Assembly (NCBI RefSeq): GCF_904846715.1 | Contig: NZ_CAJHBU010000018.1 | Span: forward strand, 1-64,000 | DNA from: Psychrobacter vallis | GTDB lineage: Bacteria; Pseudomonadota; Gammaproteobacteria; Pseudomonadales; Moraxellaceae | Reading direction: 5' to 3' | Length of the DNA: 64,000 nucleotides | Shown here: positions 18,181 through 27,392 of the stretch, piece by piece | Position numbering within the stretch: the stretch's first letter is position 1 | Layout of the letters: every line of letters begins with the position of its first letter | The notes under the pieces: model-generated | Told to the model about the DNA's origin: nothing | The model's input: the letters and a program-made list of their open reading frames with translations, nothing else | Databases searched by the model: none | Position numbers and translations under genes: made by a program

Positions 18181-19212
18181 ATGAATCGACGCTTATTTAC
18201 TTTTGCGATTTTTTCAAGCTTTATGCTGTTTGGCTGTGACAATACCGCCACAGTCCCGATGCCTGAAGGGGAGGCGACAACAGACAAAGCCGCGGCTGCA
18301 AACGATGAGCCAATCTCTATCGGTTACAGTGATTGGCCGGGCTGGGTGGCTTGGCAGATTGCGATTGACAAAGGCTGGTTTGAGGAAGCAGGTGTGAATG
18401 TCGAGTTTAAGTGGTTTGACTATTCTGCGTCCTTATCTGCTTTTGCTTCCAATCAATTAGATGCCATTTCTGTGACGAATGGCGACAATTTGGTCAACGC
18501 TGCGGGCGGTAGTGAAGGCATCATTATTTTGGTCAATGATTATTCTGCAGGAAACGATCAAATCATTGCCAAGCCCGGTATGACTAGTGTCGCGGATTTA
18601 AAAGGCAAGTCGATTGGGGTCGAAAAAGGACTGGTCGATCATCTTTTGCTCAATAGTGCGCTGGCTGATAACGGCTTGAGCGAAGCGGATGTGACCTTGG
18701 TAAATGCCACCACCAATGAGCTGCCGCAAGTGTTTACCAATGATAGCATTGACGCCGTTGCTATTTGGCAACCCAATGCCAACCAAGCTTTAAAAAATGT
18801 GCCCAGTGCAAAAGCCATTTATACCTCAGCGGACAAACCCGGTCTGATTTATGACACGTTAGCTGTCAGTCCTGCCAGCCTATCTGCTCACAAGGCCGAG
18901 TATGCCAAAATCATTCAAGTTTGGGGCAAAGTCGTCAACTACATCAATGATCCTGCGACTCGAGACGATGCCATTAGCATCATGTCCAATAAGGTAAACG
19001 TCCCCGCAGATCAATACAGTACTTTTTTGAATGGCACCAAATTGATGAGTTTAGAAGACAACAAAAAGGTCTTTGCCAAATCTGATGAGCTGAGCTCTAT
19101 TTATGGGTCGAGCTACCATGTCAATCGGTTCAATATCGACAATCAAATTTATACGCAAACAATTGATATCGATAAATTAATCTACCCTGATTTGATTACT
19201 CAGAACGATTAA
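18181..19212 (+). CDS. ABC transporter substrate-binding lipoprotein (probably guanidine/urea-type substrate)
   Basis: 343 residues. The N-terminus MNRRLFTFAIFSSFMLFGC ends in a lipobox with Cys19, so it is lipid-anchored. The mature part is of the NMT1/nitrate-taurine type: ISIGYSDWPGWVAWQIAIDK, NQLDAISVTNGDNLV, DLKGKSIGVEKGLVDHLL, VFTNDSIDAVAIWQPNA. AAGGAG lies about eight bases before the ATG. It sits in the guanidine locus ahead of a matching permease and ATPase, so guanidine is the best guess for its ligand; the fold alone would allow nitrate, sulfonates or aminopyrimidines. Confidence 0.85.
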   Translation: MNRRLFTFAIFSSFMLFGCDNTATVPMPEGEATTDKAAAANDEPISIGYSDWPGWVAWQIAIDKGWFEEAGVNVEFKWFDYSASLSAFASNQLDAISVTNGDNLVNAAGGSEGIIILVNDYSAGNDQIIAKPGMTSVADLKGKSIGVEKGLVDHLLLNSALADNGLSEADVTLVNATTNELPQVFTNDSIDAVAIWQPNANQALKNVPSAKAIYTSADKPGLIYDTLAVSPASLSAHKAEYAKIIQVWGKVVNYINDPATRDDAISIMSNKVNVPADQYSTFLNGTKLMSLEDNKKVFAKSDELSSIYGSSYHVNRFNIDNQIYTQTIDIDKLIYPDLITQND

Positions 19213-19278
19213 TAGCGACTGTGTTCATTGCAAAGACAAAGGTTGTAGCGTCTTTATCACCATTTTATAGAGAAGCCT

Positions 19279-20220
19279 ATGAGTCATATCAATCAGTATT
19301 TAACCAAAAAGACCACCATTGGGTTAAATGTACTTTCATTTTTGATTCCGATCTTAATATGGTGTGCGGTGAGCTATCTGCCTTTTATTTGGCATCCACA
19401 AGTTGAGATTACCGATGCAGGAAGCAGTACGTATCTACAAGAAGGCAGTCGCATTGAAAAGGCGGTATTTTACCAAGAAGCACAGGATGCTATGGCATCA
19501 AATGCTGTACCGCCGCAAGGAAAACTGGTCAATCCAATCTACTTGCCAGCGCCTGATGAGGTGGCGACAGCGATGGTCACCGCTTTTGTCACACCGCCTG
19601 CGCAAGCTGATGGCCCATGGTTGCACGAGAGTCTGTGGCAAAGCGTTCGCACGGTATTTATTGCTTTCTTTATCTCATCGATTATCGGTATACCGCTAGG
19701 ATTATTATGCGGATTTTCTCAAAAAATCGCGCAAATTACGCAGCCGTTTGTGGAGTTTTTTCGTTACTTACCCGCGCCAGCCTTTGGCCCTTTGGTTGTG
19801 GCGGTACTGGGTATTTATGATGGGCCAAAAATTGCCATTATCGTGATTGGTACTTTGTTTCAACAAATTCTAATCATTGCCAATACCACGCGCACGATGG
19901 ATTTAGGACTTATTGAGGCAGGATATACTTTAGGCACTAATAAGCTCAAAAGCTTCTTTTATGTGTTGTTGCCTGCTGTCTTGCCCGATGTCTATCGAGA
20001 TTTGCGGGTTTTATTGGGCTGGGCATGGACATATTTGATTGTTGCTGAACTCATCGGCACCACCTCAGGCATCACTTGGTTTATTGTGCAACAAGCCCGT
20101 TACCAGCATTTTGATAATGTCTACGCTGGGATTCTTCTCATTGGGTTTATCGGGTTGGGGACAGATATCTTACTGTACCAGCTGGGTAAAAAACTCTTTA
20201 AATGGAAAGCGAGTATTTAA
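19279..20220 (+). CDS. ABC transporter permease (nitrate/taurine type)
   Basis: 313 residues with an N-terminal membrane segment (about 13-35), a periplasmic stretch (about 38-105) longer than in SsuC/TauC, and about six further membrane segments (for example TVFIAFFISSIIGIPLGLL and TDILLYQLG at the end). The ATPase-contacting EAA loop is visible as IEAGYTLGTNKLKSFFYVLL. Its stop codon abuts the ATG of the ATPase gene with no gap. It forms the channel of the importer together with the preceding lipoprotein. No strong ribosome binding site is seen (agagaag). Confidence 0.88.
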   Translation: MSHINQYLTKKTTIGLNVLSFLIPILIWCAVSYLPFIWHPQVEITDAGSSTYLQEGSRIEKAVFYQEAQDAMASNAVPPQGKLVNPIYLPAPDEVATAMVTAFVTPPAQADGPWLHESLWQSVRTVFIAFFISSIIGIPLGLLCGFSQKIAQITQPFVEFFRYLPAPAFGPLVVAVLGIYDGPKIAIIVIGTLFQQILIIANTTRTMDLGLIEAGYTLGTNKLKSFFYVLLPAVLPDVYRDLRVLLGWAWTYLIVAELIGTTSGITWFIVQQARYQHFDNVYAGILLIGFIGLGTDILLYQLGKKLFKWKASI

Positions 20221-21147
20221 ATGATGACTCATGATATTGCCTCTTCAGTCGCTGTAAACAGTGCTCATACCAACCATCAGCAAGTCATTGATGATTACTT
20301 CAAAGCACTGTATCAACGAAATGTGGTGCTAAAAGTGGATAATTTGACACAATCGTTTGACCAAGGCGGTAGCCGAAAAGTCATACTAAAAGAGGTCAGC
20401 CTACAAATTCATGAACGCGAGTTTGTCTGTGTGATCGGGCCGTCTGGTTGCGGAAAATCGACATTGGGACGTATTATTGCTGGTTTAGATGCTTATCCGA
20501 GCGGTGAGGTCATCGTTGATAACGAACGAGTGAAAGGCCCAAGTGCCAGTCGCGGCATGGTTTTTCAGGGCTATACTTTGTTTCCTTGGAAAACCGTCAA
20601 AGAAAACGTCATGTTTGGTCCCATCATGGAAGGTCGTAGTAAGTCGAATGCTGAGCGTAGCGCCCGTGAGTGGCTCGATATCGTCGGTCTTACCAAATAC
20701 GAAAACCATTATCCGCATCAGCTGTCAGGTGGCATGAAGCAGCGGGTAGCCATTGCAAGAGCACTGATTAATGAACCCAAAGTATTGATTATGGATGAAC
20801 CCTTTGGCGCGCTTGATCCTTATACCCGTCAAAAAATGCAAAAGCATTTGCTGGATTTGTGGCGCAATATTGACATCACTATTGTGTTTATTACGCACGA
20901 TATGGATGAGGCGGTACTGCTCTCAGACCGCATCGTCGTTCTCAAAGCCAATCCTGGTGAGGTTCAAGATATTATTGAAGTGCCACTTGCACGGCCTCGT
21001 CATCCTGACATCGTGACGGACAGTCAGTTTTTGCAATTAAAAGCGCGCATCAATAGTATCGTTCACAACCCACAACCTGAGATTGATCCTGCCTTGGTTG
21101 AGATGCCAGACATTCCACGTATGACACCTTTAGACACCTATAAATAA
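20221..21147 (+). CDS. ABC transporter ATP-binding protein (nitrate/taurine type)
   Basis: 308 residues. Walker [11 protein letters not shown]-loop GMVFQGYTLFPWKTV, signature LSGGMKQRVAIARAL, Walker B VLIMDEPFGALDP and switch histidine FITHDMDEA all intact. About 45 extra residues precede the ABC domain. The final gene of the guanidine locus, directly abutting the permease gene. Energises import of the same substrate. A hairpin-bearing repeat follows and may act as the operon's end. Confidence 0.92.
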   Translation: MMTHDIASSVAVNSAHTNHQQVIDDYFKALYQRNVVLKVDNLTQSFDQGGSRKVILKEVSLQIHEREFVCVIGPSGCGKSTLGRIIAGLDAYPSGEVIVDNERVKGPSASRGMVFQGYTLFPWKTVKENVMFGPIMEGRSKSNAERSAREWLDIVGLTKYENHYPHQLSGGMKQRVAIARALINEPKVLIMDEPFGALDPYTRQKMQKHLLDLWRNIDITIVFITHDMDEAVLLSDRIVVLKANPGEVQDIIEVPLARPRHPDIVTDSQFLQLKARINSIVHNPQPEIDPALVEMPDIPRMTPLDTYK

Positions 21148-21164
21148 ATATCTAATCATCAATA

Positions 21165-21290
21165 AAAGAGAGTCAGTAAGACTGGTACAAATTTTTCGTA
21201 GCTTGTTTTCCGTAACTTCTTTTTCGTAGCCGCTAGTAGTAACGGCACAGCAAGCACCGAAAATTTTTACCAGTCCCACGCCTCATAACG
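21165..21290 (+). repeat. short interspersed repeat, diverged copy
   Basis: Contains gagtcagtaagactggtaca, then an inverted repeat actggtacaaatttttcg (21181-21198) with cgaaaatttttaccagt (21258-21274) around a variable centre with ggcacagcaagc. This matches the hairpin of copies 1, 2 and 3, but the TATATAGT ends are not preserved. It lies just after the guanidine importer and could double as a terminator. Confidence 0.55.
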
Positions 21291-21397
21291 TGTCAATCTT
21301 CTGCCCTTCATATCACACCCATTACCGATTAAATGCTGCTGATAAATACGACTGCTGTTATACTCAATAGCGTATTCCTCTGTATACCGATCTTTTT

Positions 21398-22168
21398 ATG
21401 ACTAATAAAATTATGACCACCTCTTCTTTTGTTCTGACCAGCTATAACATTCATAAAGGTATGTCGCCTTTAAATCGCCAAGTAAAAATGCAGGGTATTG
21501 CCCAAGCACTCGATATCATTGGCTCAGACGTGCTGTGTCTGCAAGAAGTACAAGGTCAAAATCTCAAGCGCAATTTGCAGTATAACGAATACCCCGACCA
21601 ATCACAGCATGAGTGGTTTGGCGAATATCTACAGCTGCAAAACAGTTATGGCAAAAACTCAGAATATGAAAATGGGCATCATGGCAATGCGGTACTTAGC
21701 CGATTTCCACTGGATCCAAAACACAATGTGAATATTACGGTCAATAAACTTGAGCAGCGCGGCGTGTTGCACTGCGAAGTACAGCCAGCAGGTTGGGAGA
21801 TGCCCGTTGTCGTGTTATGCGCCCATCTGAACTTGTTTGAGCGCGATCGTATCAAACAATACGAAGCGATCGCTAATTATGTTCGCAATGAAATTGCCTC
21901 CGATCAACCATTGATTTTGGCGGGTGATTTTAATGATTGGAAAAAAATGTCTTGTGACAAGCTTGCTACCAGTTTAGGTATGATTGAGGCCTTTAAGCAC
22001 TTCCACGGCAAGCTGATGCCAACGTTCCCAGCCAAAATGCCTGTGCTCAGTTTAGATCGTATTTATGTACGTAATTTAAAGATTAAAGACGCTTGGGTAC
22101 ATACGGGCAAACCATGGTCAACATTATCAGATCATTTGCCCATCAGTGCAGAGCTGATGTTGCCGTGA
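21398..22168 (+). CDS. endonuclease/exonuclease/phosphatase family protein
   Basis: 256 residues of the EEP (DNase I-like) fold. Motifs in order: SYNIHKGM (Asn17 region), DVLCLQEVQ with the metal-binding Glu, HGNAVLSRFPL, VVLCAHLNL, LAGDFNDWK (catalytic Asp/Asn) and LSDHLPISAEL with the C-terminal catalytic His. No signal peptide, so cytosolic. The substrate (DNA, RNA cap, phospholipid or other phosphodiester) cannot be told. No good ribosome binding site precedes either of the two nearby ATGs (21398 and 21413), so the start is uncertain. It stands alone. Confidence 0.88.
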   Translation: MTNKIMTTSSFVLTSYNIHKGMSPLNRQVKMQGIAQALDIIGSDVLCLQEVQGQNLKRNLQYNEYPDQSQHEWFGEYLQLQNSYGKNSEYENGHHGNAVLSRFPLDPKHNVNITVNKLEQRGVLHCEVQPAGWEMPVVVLCAHLNLFERDRIKQYEAIANYVRNEIASDQPLILAGDFNDWKKMSCDKLATSLGMIEAFKHFHGKLMPTFPAKMPVLSLDRIYVRNLKIKDAWVHTGKPWSTLSDHLPISAELMLP

Positions 22169-22219
22169 TATATTGACCACTACAAGTGAGTAATCAACCA
22201 AATATAAGGATATTCTACT

Positions 22220-23248
22220 ATGGTGATGTCATCTACTACTGCTCAGACTGAGCAAGCCACTGCCCAACTGCCAACTGCCCAACATGCTGTCCTCATACGC
22301 GAATTTGGCGAACCTGAAGTAATGAAATATCAGGATGGGGTCGATATGCCCAAGTTACAGGACGATCAGGTATTGGTAAAAGTTGCCTACGCTGGCATCA
22401 ATCCTGTCGATTACAAAACCCGTCAGGGCAAAGGCTGGGGCGCAGAAAATATTCGTAAAGAAAAATTCGACAACGACCAACCAGCAATTTTGGGGTTTGA
22501 CGTATCCGGTGAAGTGGTCGCCAGTCATAGCGATCAATTTGCTATTGGTGATAATGTCGCGGCTTTGACTTTTAATGGCGGCTGCTATGCAGAGTACGTG
22601 GTGGTCGATGCCAAACTGCTGGCGAAAGTGCCAGCGGCTGTTACTTTAGAGCAGGCAGGGGCGTTGCCTTGTATCGGACAAACCGCGATCCAGTTTGCGG
22701 AGTTTGCCGATATTAAAGAGGGCGAGCATGTGGTCATCAATGCGCCAGCGGGCGGTGTCGGTCACTTATTGATTCAGCTATTAATGAAGAAAGTAACAGC
22801 AAATAATATCAAGGTAACGGTTATTTGTTCGCCAGAAAAATATGCCAAGCTCGATGAGCTGATAGATATCAGTAAACTGGCTGGTTGGATTGATTATACC
22901 AAAGATGAGGATTTTACTGAGCTGCAAGCCGATGTGTTGCTTGATTTGGTTGGAGATGAAGCGGGCGTACGCGCGCTGAGTGTACTCAAATCTGGTGGGC
23001 GAGTAAATGTGCTACCCACTATTTGGGTTGATAAACTAAAAGAAGCAGGCGAGCAAAAAAGCTTGGAAGTAGCCGGTTATAAAGCGCAGCGTAGTGGTGA
23101 AGACATGGCGCGAGTTTTACAGCTCGTGGCTGATGGCGAGCTGACTTTACGTATTCAGCAGACATACCCATTAGCAGAAGTGGTTGCTGCGCATCATGAG
23201 CTACAAAAAGGCGATGCTTTTGGTAAGATTGTTTTAAAAGTAAGCTAA
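22220..23248 (+). CDS. NADP-dependent oxidoreductase, zinc-independent MDR (quinone reductase-like)
   Basis: 342 residues of the medium-chain dehydrogenase/reductase superfamily. GroES-like N-terminal part (YAGINPVDYKTRQGKG, ILGFDVSGEV), then the nucleotide-binding core HVVINAPAGGVGHLLIQL with an AxxGGVG motif as in quinone oxidoreductases. The Cys/His set for catalytic zinc is missing, so it is probably a quinone/enone reductase using NADPH. AAGGA lies nine bases before the ATG. It converges with the AlkB-like gene, leaving six bases between the stop codons. Substrate unknown. Confidence 0.88.
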   Translation: MVMSSTTAQTEQATAQLPTAQHAVLIREFGEPEVMKYQDGVDMPKLQDDQVLVKVAYAGINPVDYKTRQGKGWGAENIRKEKFDNDQPAILGFDVSGEVVASHSDQFAIGDNVAALTFNGGCYAEYVVVDAKLLAKVPAAVTLEQAGALPCIGQTAIQFAEFADIKEGEHVVINAPAGGVGHLLIQLLMKKVTANNIKVTVICSPEKYAKLDELIDISKLAGWIDYTKDEDFTELQADVLLDLVGDEAGVRALSVLKSGGRVNVLPTIWVDKLKEAGEQKSLEVAGYKAQRSGEDMARVLQLVADGELTLRIQQTYPLAEVVAAHHELQKGDAFGKIVLKVS

Positions 23249-23254
23249 CAGGCG

Positions 23255-23872
23255 TTAATTGGCTGGCATGTGCCGAAACGTTAGGCTAATGCGCCCATCT
23301 GAGATGGTTTTCGTCTTAGTGATGGTATGTTTCCAAAAGGTTTGTGTGTCGCCATGCATGACAACAAGCTGACCTGACTCAAGATAAAGCGCGACTTTAT
23401 CTTGAGTTTTTTTGTGTTTGAAGACAAACTTTCGTGTGGCACCGAGCGAGAGGGAGGCGATGATTGGCTGATGCCCAAGCTCTTTTTCATCGTCAGCGTG
23501 ATAGCCCATACCGTCAGCGCCAGACGGATAGTAATTGAGCAAGCAAGTATTGAAATCAACGATGATGCCGATACTTTTCAACGCTAGCTCGACAGATTGT
23601 TTCACGTGAAACACCGCATCTGACCATGGAATAGCCTGACGCGTCTGTCCTGAATAGTGGTAGGGAGTATTGTTTTCACCCATCCAGACGATCTGGCGAG
23701 TAGTGATGTGAGTTTGTCCAAACAGCGTCACGATATCAGACTGCCAAGGTAGCTCTGCGAAAAGGGTTTCGTACTGTTCATTAGGGTTATCAATAATGAT
23801 ACCCAAGTCATTCACCTTACCATCGTAAGGCAATAAATTATCTGTAGGCGCTGGGGCGAAGAGATCGGTCAT
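23255..23872 (-). CDS. AlkB-like 2-oxoglutarate/Fe(II)-dependent dioxygenase
   Basis: 205 residues. The AlkB-family core is complete: NYYPSGADGMGYHADDE gives the iron ligands His125 and Asp127, WKHTI gives the distal His182, and RISLTFR supplies Arg194 and Arg200 for 2-oxoglutarate. The family removes alkyl groups from DNA or RNA bases by oxidation. Its short N-terminus and the YPSG..GYHADDE pattern resemble the ALKBH2/3-like bacterial group more than E. coli AlkB. It starts 16 bases after the ABC exporter gene, so the two are probably co-transcribed. Confidence 0.92.
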   Translation of the reverse strand: MTDLFAPAPTDNLLPYDGKVNDLGIIIDNPNEQYETLFAELPWQSDIVTLFGQTHITTRQIVWMGENNTPYHYSGQTRQAIPWSDAVFHVKQSVELALKSIGIIVDFNTCLLNYYPSGADGMGYHADDEKELGHQPIIASLSLGATRKFVFKHKKTQDKVALYLESGQLVVMHGDTQTFWKHTITKTKTISDGRISLTFRHMPAN

Positions 23873-23888
23873 GGTTGCGCCTATTTAT

Positions 23889-25790
23889 TTAACTGTCTTC
23901 ACCCAAGAATCCACCACTTTGACGATGCCACAATCTTGCATAGACGCCATGTAGTGCCAGTAGTTCGTCATGGCTGCCTTGTTCGATAATCTGACCTCGA
24001 TCCATGACCACCAAGCGATCTAGTGCTGCAATGGTAGAGAGGCGATGCGCAATTGCGATGACGGTTTTGCCTGTCATGATGTCATTCAAGCTTTCTGTAA
24101 TGGCAAACTCAATCTCTGAGTCAAGCGCACTGGTTGCTTCGTCTAATAGCAAAATGGGCGCATTTTTTAGCATGACACGTGAGATAGCGATACGCTGACG
24201 TTGCCCGCCAGAGAGCTTGACGCCGCGCTCACCCACTTGCGTGTCAAGACCTTTATTGCCTTTATCATCATACAAGTCTTTGATAAAGTCCCACGCTTGC
24301 GCTTGCTTCGCCGCCGTCATAATCTCTTCATCGGTAGCATTTGGGCGACCGTATGCGATATTCTCACGTACCGTACGATGTAATAAAGAAGTGTCTTGGG
24401 TCACCATACCGATCTGTTGGCGTAAAGACTCTTGCGTAACGTCGTCAATGGCTTGTCCATCAATCAAGATTTTGCCGCTATCCACATCAAAAAAGCGTAA
24501 TAACAAGTTCACTAAGGTTGATTTACCTGCACCTGAGCGCCCAACCAAGCCTATTTTTTCGCCCGGCTTGATATCTAAATAGAAGTCATCGAGCAGTTTG
24601 ATGGTAGAAGGTGCTGGCGCGTTTATTTCGTCTATATTTTTACCTTCAATATCGTCGTTATCATTTTCATAGCTAAAATCAACATGATCGAATATGATAC
24701 GTCCTTCGGTAACTTTTAAGGCAGGGGCATTTGGTTTATCAATGATCTTTTGCGGCGCTGATAACGTGCGCATACCGTCTTGTACCGTACCGATACTTTC
24801 AAATAGACTGGCAGTTTGCCACATAATCCAGTGAGTCAGACCATTTAAACGCAGTGCCATCGCGGTTGCAGCAGCAATTGCACCAACACCAACGGCGCCT
24901 TGTTGCCATAAATACAAACCTATACCAGCCGTGCTACTGACTAAAATAATACTAATAAGATGAGTCGATACTTCTAAATAGCTGACCCAGCGCATTTGCG
25001 CGTGTACTGTACCCAAAAATTGACCCATGGCGTTTTTGGCATAGCTCAGCTCACGGCGCGAATGGCTGAACAGCTTGACGGTCATGATATTGGCGTAAGC
25101 GTCTGTAATGCGGCCCGTCATGAGCGCCCGTGCATCCGCTTGTACAACGGCCGTTAGTTTGAGTTTGGGAATAAAGTACCAAATGGCCAGTGTAACCAAG
25201 ACCAGCCAAATAACAAATGGAATCAGCAATAGGCTGTCTAGGTTAAATAGAATAATACCTGAGGTTATAAAATAAACGGCGACATACATAAACATGTCGG
25301 TGACGGTCATGACGGTATCACGCACTGCCAGCGCAGTTTGCATCACCTTTGCAGAGACGCGTCCTGAAAACTCATCTTGATAAAACTGCATCGATTGCCC
25401 AAGCATGCGTTGATGAAAGCGCCAGCGCATTTGCATCGGAAACACGCCTTGCAACGTCTGAAAATGAACAAGCGATGACAGCGCAATCCATACGGGACTC
25501 ACTATCATGACTGCCAGCATTAAGAGCAGCATGTCGCCCTTTTCTAACCATAAATTCTCTGGCGTATAAACGCCCAACCAATCGACGATATTGCCAATCC
25601 AAGCAAACAGCATGGCCTCGTAGATACCGATGCCTGCTGATAGAATCATAAACAGTAGCAACCAGCCGCGCAGACCATAGGTACACGCCCACATAAATTT
25701 AAGCATGCCATCACGTGGTGAGGGCAGCGGCATAGGCGTCTCAGGAAAAGCGGGTAGGCGAGTTTCGAAAAAGCGAAATAGAGCATTCAT
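23889..25790 (-). CDS. ABC transporter, fused membrane and ATPase domains (exporter type)
   Basis: 633 residues. The N-terminal half carries six membrane segments (about 30-320; for example GWLLLFMILSAGIGIYEAML and LISIILVSSTAGIGLYLW). The C-terminal half is a complete ABC domain: Walker A GLVGRSGAGKSTLV, Q-loop IGMVTQDTSLL, signature LSGGQRQRIAISRVML, Walker B PILLLDEATSALDS, switch IAHRLSTI. A short acidic insert (NDNDDIEGKNIDEINAPAPS) interrupts the start of the ABC domain. Homodimeric exporter of the MsbA/MdlB group; cargo unknown. It heads a two-gene unit with the AlkB-like gene. Confidence 0.92.
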   Translation of the reverse strand: MNALFRFFETRLPAFPETPMPLPSPRDGMLKFMWACTYGLRGWLLLFMILSAGIGIYEAMLFAWIGNIVDWLGVYTPENLWLEKGDMLLLMLAVMIVSPVWIALSSLVHFQTLQGVFPMQMRWRFHQRMLGQSMQFYQDEFSGRVSAKVMQTALAVRDTVMTVTDMFMYVAVYFITSGIILFNLDSLLLIPFVIWLVLVTLAIWYFIPKLKLTAVVQADARALMTGRITDAYANIMTVKLFSHSRRELSYAKNAMGQFLGTVHAQMRWVSYLEVSTHLISIILVSSTAGIGLYLWQQGAVGVGAIAAATAMALRLNGLTHWIMWQTASLFESIGTVQDGMRTLSAPQKIIDKPNAPALKVTEGRIIFDHVDFSYENDNDDIEGKNIDEINAPAPSTIKLLDDFYLDIKPGEKIGLVGRSGAGKSTLVNLLLRFFDVDSGKILIDGQAIDDVTQESLRQQIGMVTQDTSLLHRTVRENIAYGRPNATDEEIMTAAKQAQAWDFIKDLYDDKGNKGLDTQVGERGVKLSGGQRQRIAISRVMLKNAPILLLDEATSALDSEIEFAITESLNDIMTGKTVIAIAHRLSTIAALDRLVVMDRGQIIEQGSHDELLALHGVYARLWHRQSGGFLGEDS

Positions 25791-25949
25791 AGGCAGTCAT
25801 AAAACATCAATAGCAGTACGCCAAAACCAACGATATCACTCGTTATTTTGAATCTTTACTGTTGTTATTAGGAGTGCGCACTATTTTAACAAACTTCACC
25901 ATGAGAGCTGCATGCTAATTGTAATTTCACCGTCACAGGGGCTATTTGT

Positions 25950-26115
25950 TATATAGTCAATCTCAAATGAAACAGACCTATTATGTTGCAACGCGGAACT
26001 GGTATAAATTTTTCTGGCTTGCTGTGGCTTCGCAGTCTCGATGCGGCGAAACTTCTCGTTTAAAGATAAGCATTCCAGTCACGCTGGCTCTTTTTTATGC
26101 TGAACTCACTATATT
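25950..26115 (+). repeat. short interspersed repeat, copy 2
   Basis: A 166-base element from tatatagtcaatc to ctgaactcactatat. The core gcggaactggtataaatttt and gcttgctgtgg, and the segment gcggcgaaacttctcgttta, are almost identical to copy 3 at 27163-27326, in the same orientation. The two copies flank the DMT transporter gene. Confidence 0.75.
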
Positions 26116-26204
26116 ATTGATCTATCATAAAGCCATTTAATTTCTTATTTTTGCTGTATAAATAACAGTCATATAAAAGTCGCAAGCTAAAAAGGTAAAC
26201 GTGC

Positions 26205-27053
26205 ATGATGTATTTAACGATCGCGGTGCTTTGTAGTGTCGCCGTTTCAGTATTGCTCAAGGTATTACGACAAAAAAATATAGACATTCGCCAAACCATC
26301 GTTGCTGGTTATCCCGTGGCATTTTTGCTGACTTGGGTTTTGCTAAAGCCAGAGATCAGTGAAGTGAGTACGCTCAATGACGAATGGGGAATCATTATCG
26401 CGCTTGGTGTGCTCTTACCAGCCGTATTTATCCTACTTGGGCGTGCCATTGAAGCGGTCGGTATGGTCGCCACCGATGCCGCGCAGCGTTTGTCATTAAT
26501 CATTCCGATTGTCGCCGCTTTTTTATTATTCGGTGAAGTGCTAACGGGTATGCGCATATTCGGATTGGCATTGGGATTTTTGGCATTGGCGGCTTTAATT
26601 TATCGTCCACAGCACACTGACGTTAGCAAACAAACCCAGCTGACGCCTCTTTGGTTATTTGGTGTGTGGGTAGGTTATGGCATTATCGACATCTTATTTA
26701 AGCAAGTGGCCAAACATGGTACTGCCTTTCCACTCACGCTATTTGTCAGTTTTGGTTTGGCAGGATTGTTGTTATTTATCTATCTGCTGGTCACGCGAGT
26801 GCGCTGGCAGGGCAATGCGCTGATGGCAGGATTGTTATTGGGTGCGCTGAATATGGGAAATATCTATGCGTATGTGCGCGCGCATCAAGTGTTATCAGAC
26901 TCGCCAAGTATTGTCTTTACGGGTATGAATGTCGGCGTCATCGCTGTTGCCACATTGATCGGGGTCGGTGTGTTCAAAGAGTCACTTAATCGCATGAATA
27001 TATTGGGTTTATTATTAGCGATTGGTTGTGTGGCAGTGTTGTTTTTGACGTGA
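26205..27053 (+). CDS. EamA/DMT family transporter
   Basis: 282 residues, about ten hydrophobic segments arranged as two EamA repeats (first half about 1-135, second about 145-282). Typical features are the GRAIEAVGMVATDAAQRLSL loop in the first repeat and the TGMNVGVIAVATLIGVGVF segment with FKESLNRMNILGLLL in the second. The family exports small metabolites or imports similar compounds; the cargo is unknown. AAAGG lies nine bases before the ATG. It is bracketed by two near-identical direct repeats about 1.2 kb apart. Confidence 0.88.
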   Translation: MMYLTIAVLCSVAVSVLLKVLRQKNIDIRQTIVAGYPVAFLLTWVLLKPEISEVSTLNDEWGIIIALGVLLPAVFILLGRAIEAVGMVATDAAQRLSLIIPIVAAFLLFGEVLTGMRIFGLALGFLALAALIYRPQHTDVSKQTQLTPLWLFGVWVGYGIIDILFKQVAKHGTAFPLTLFVSFGLAGLLLFIYLLVTRVRWQGNALMAGLLLGALNMGNIYAYVRAHQVLSDSPSIVFTGMNVGVIAVATLIGVGVFKESLNRMNILGLLLAIGCVAVLFLT

Positions 27054-27162
27054 GTTTTTGACCAAAAGAGTGACGTGTAATGAGAATTTACAAAAGCTTT
27101 AACGTATTGTATATAGGCAGGTCAAGTCTCCTATGATAAGGTTATCCACGAGCAGCAACGCT

Positions 27163-27326
27163 TATATAGTAGATTCTAAATAAAACAGAACCATTATATT
27201 GCAACGCGGAACTGGTATAAATTTTTCTGGCTTGCTGTGCCTTCGCAGATCGATGCGGCGAAACTTCTCGTTTAAAGATCAGCATTCCAGTCCCGCTGAT
27301 TCGTTTTATACTGAACGCACTATATA
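27163..27326 (+). repeat. short interspersed repeat, copy 3
   Basis: A 164-base element from tatatagtagattc to ctgaacgcactatata. Nearly the same as copy 2: gcaacgcggaactggtataa, gcttgctgtgccttcgcag, gcggcgaaacttctcgttta, agcattccagtcccgctg. The ends form an imperfect inverted repeat. Confidence 0.75.
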
Positions 27327-27392
27327 AACGAGTAAAAAGCGATTTACTTTGTGATATTTGACTTTAATAAATAAAAATAGGAAGCCCTTTCA

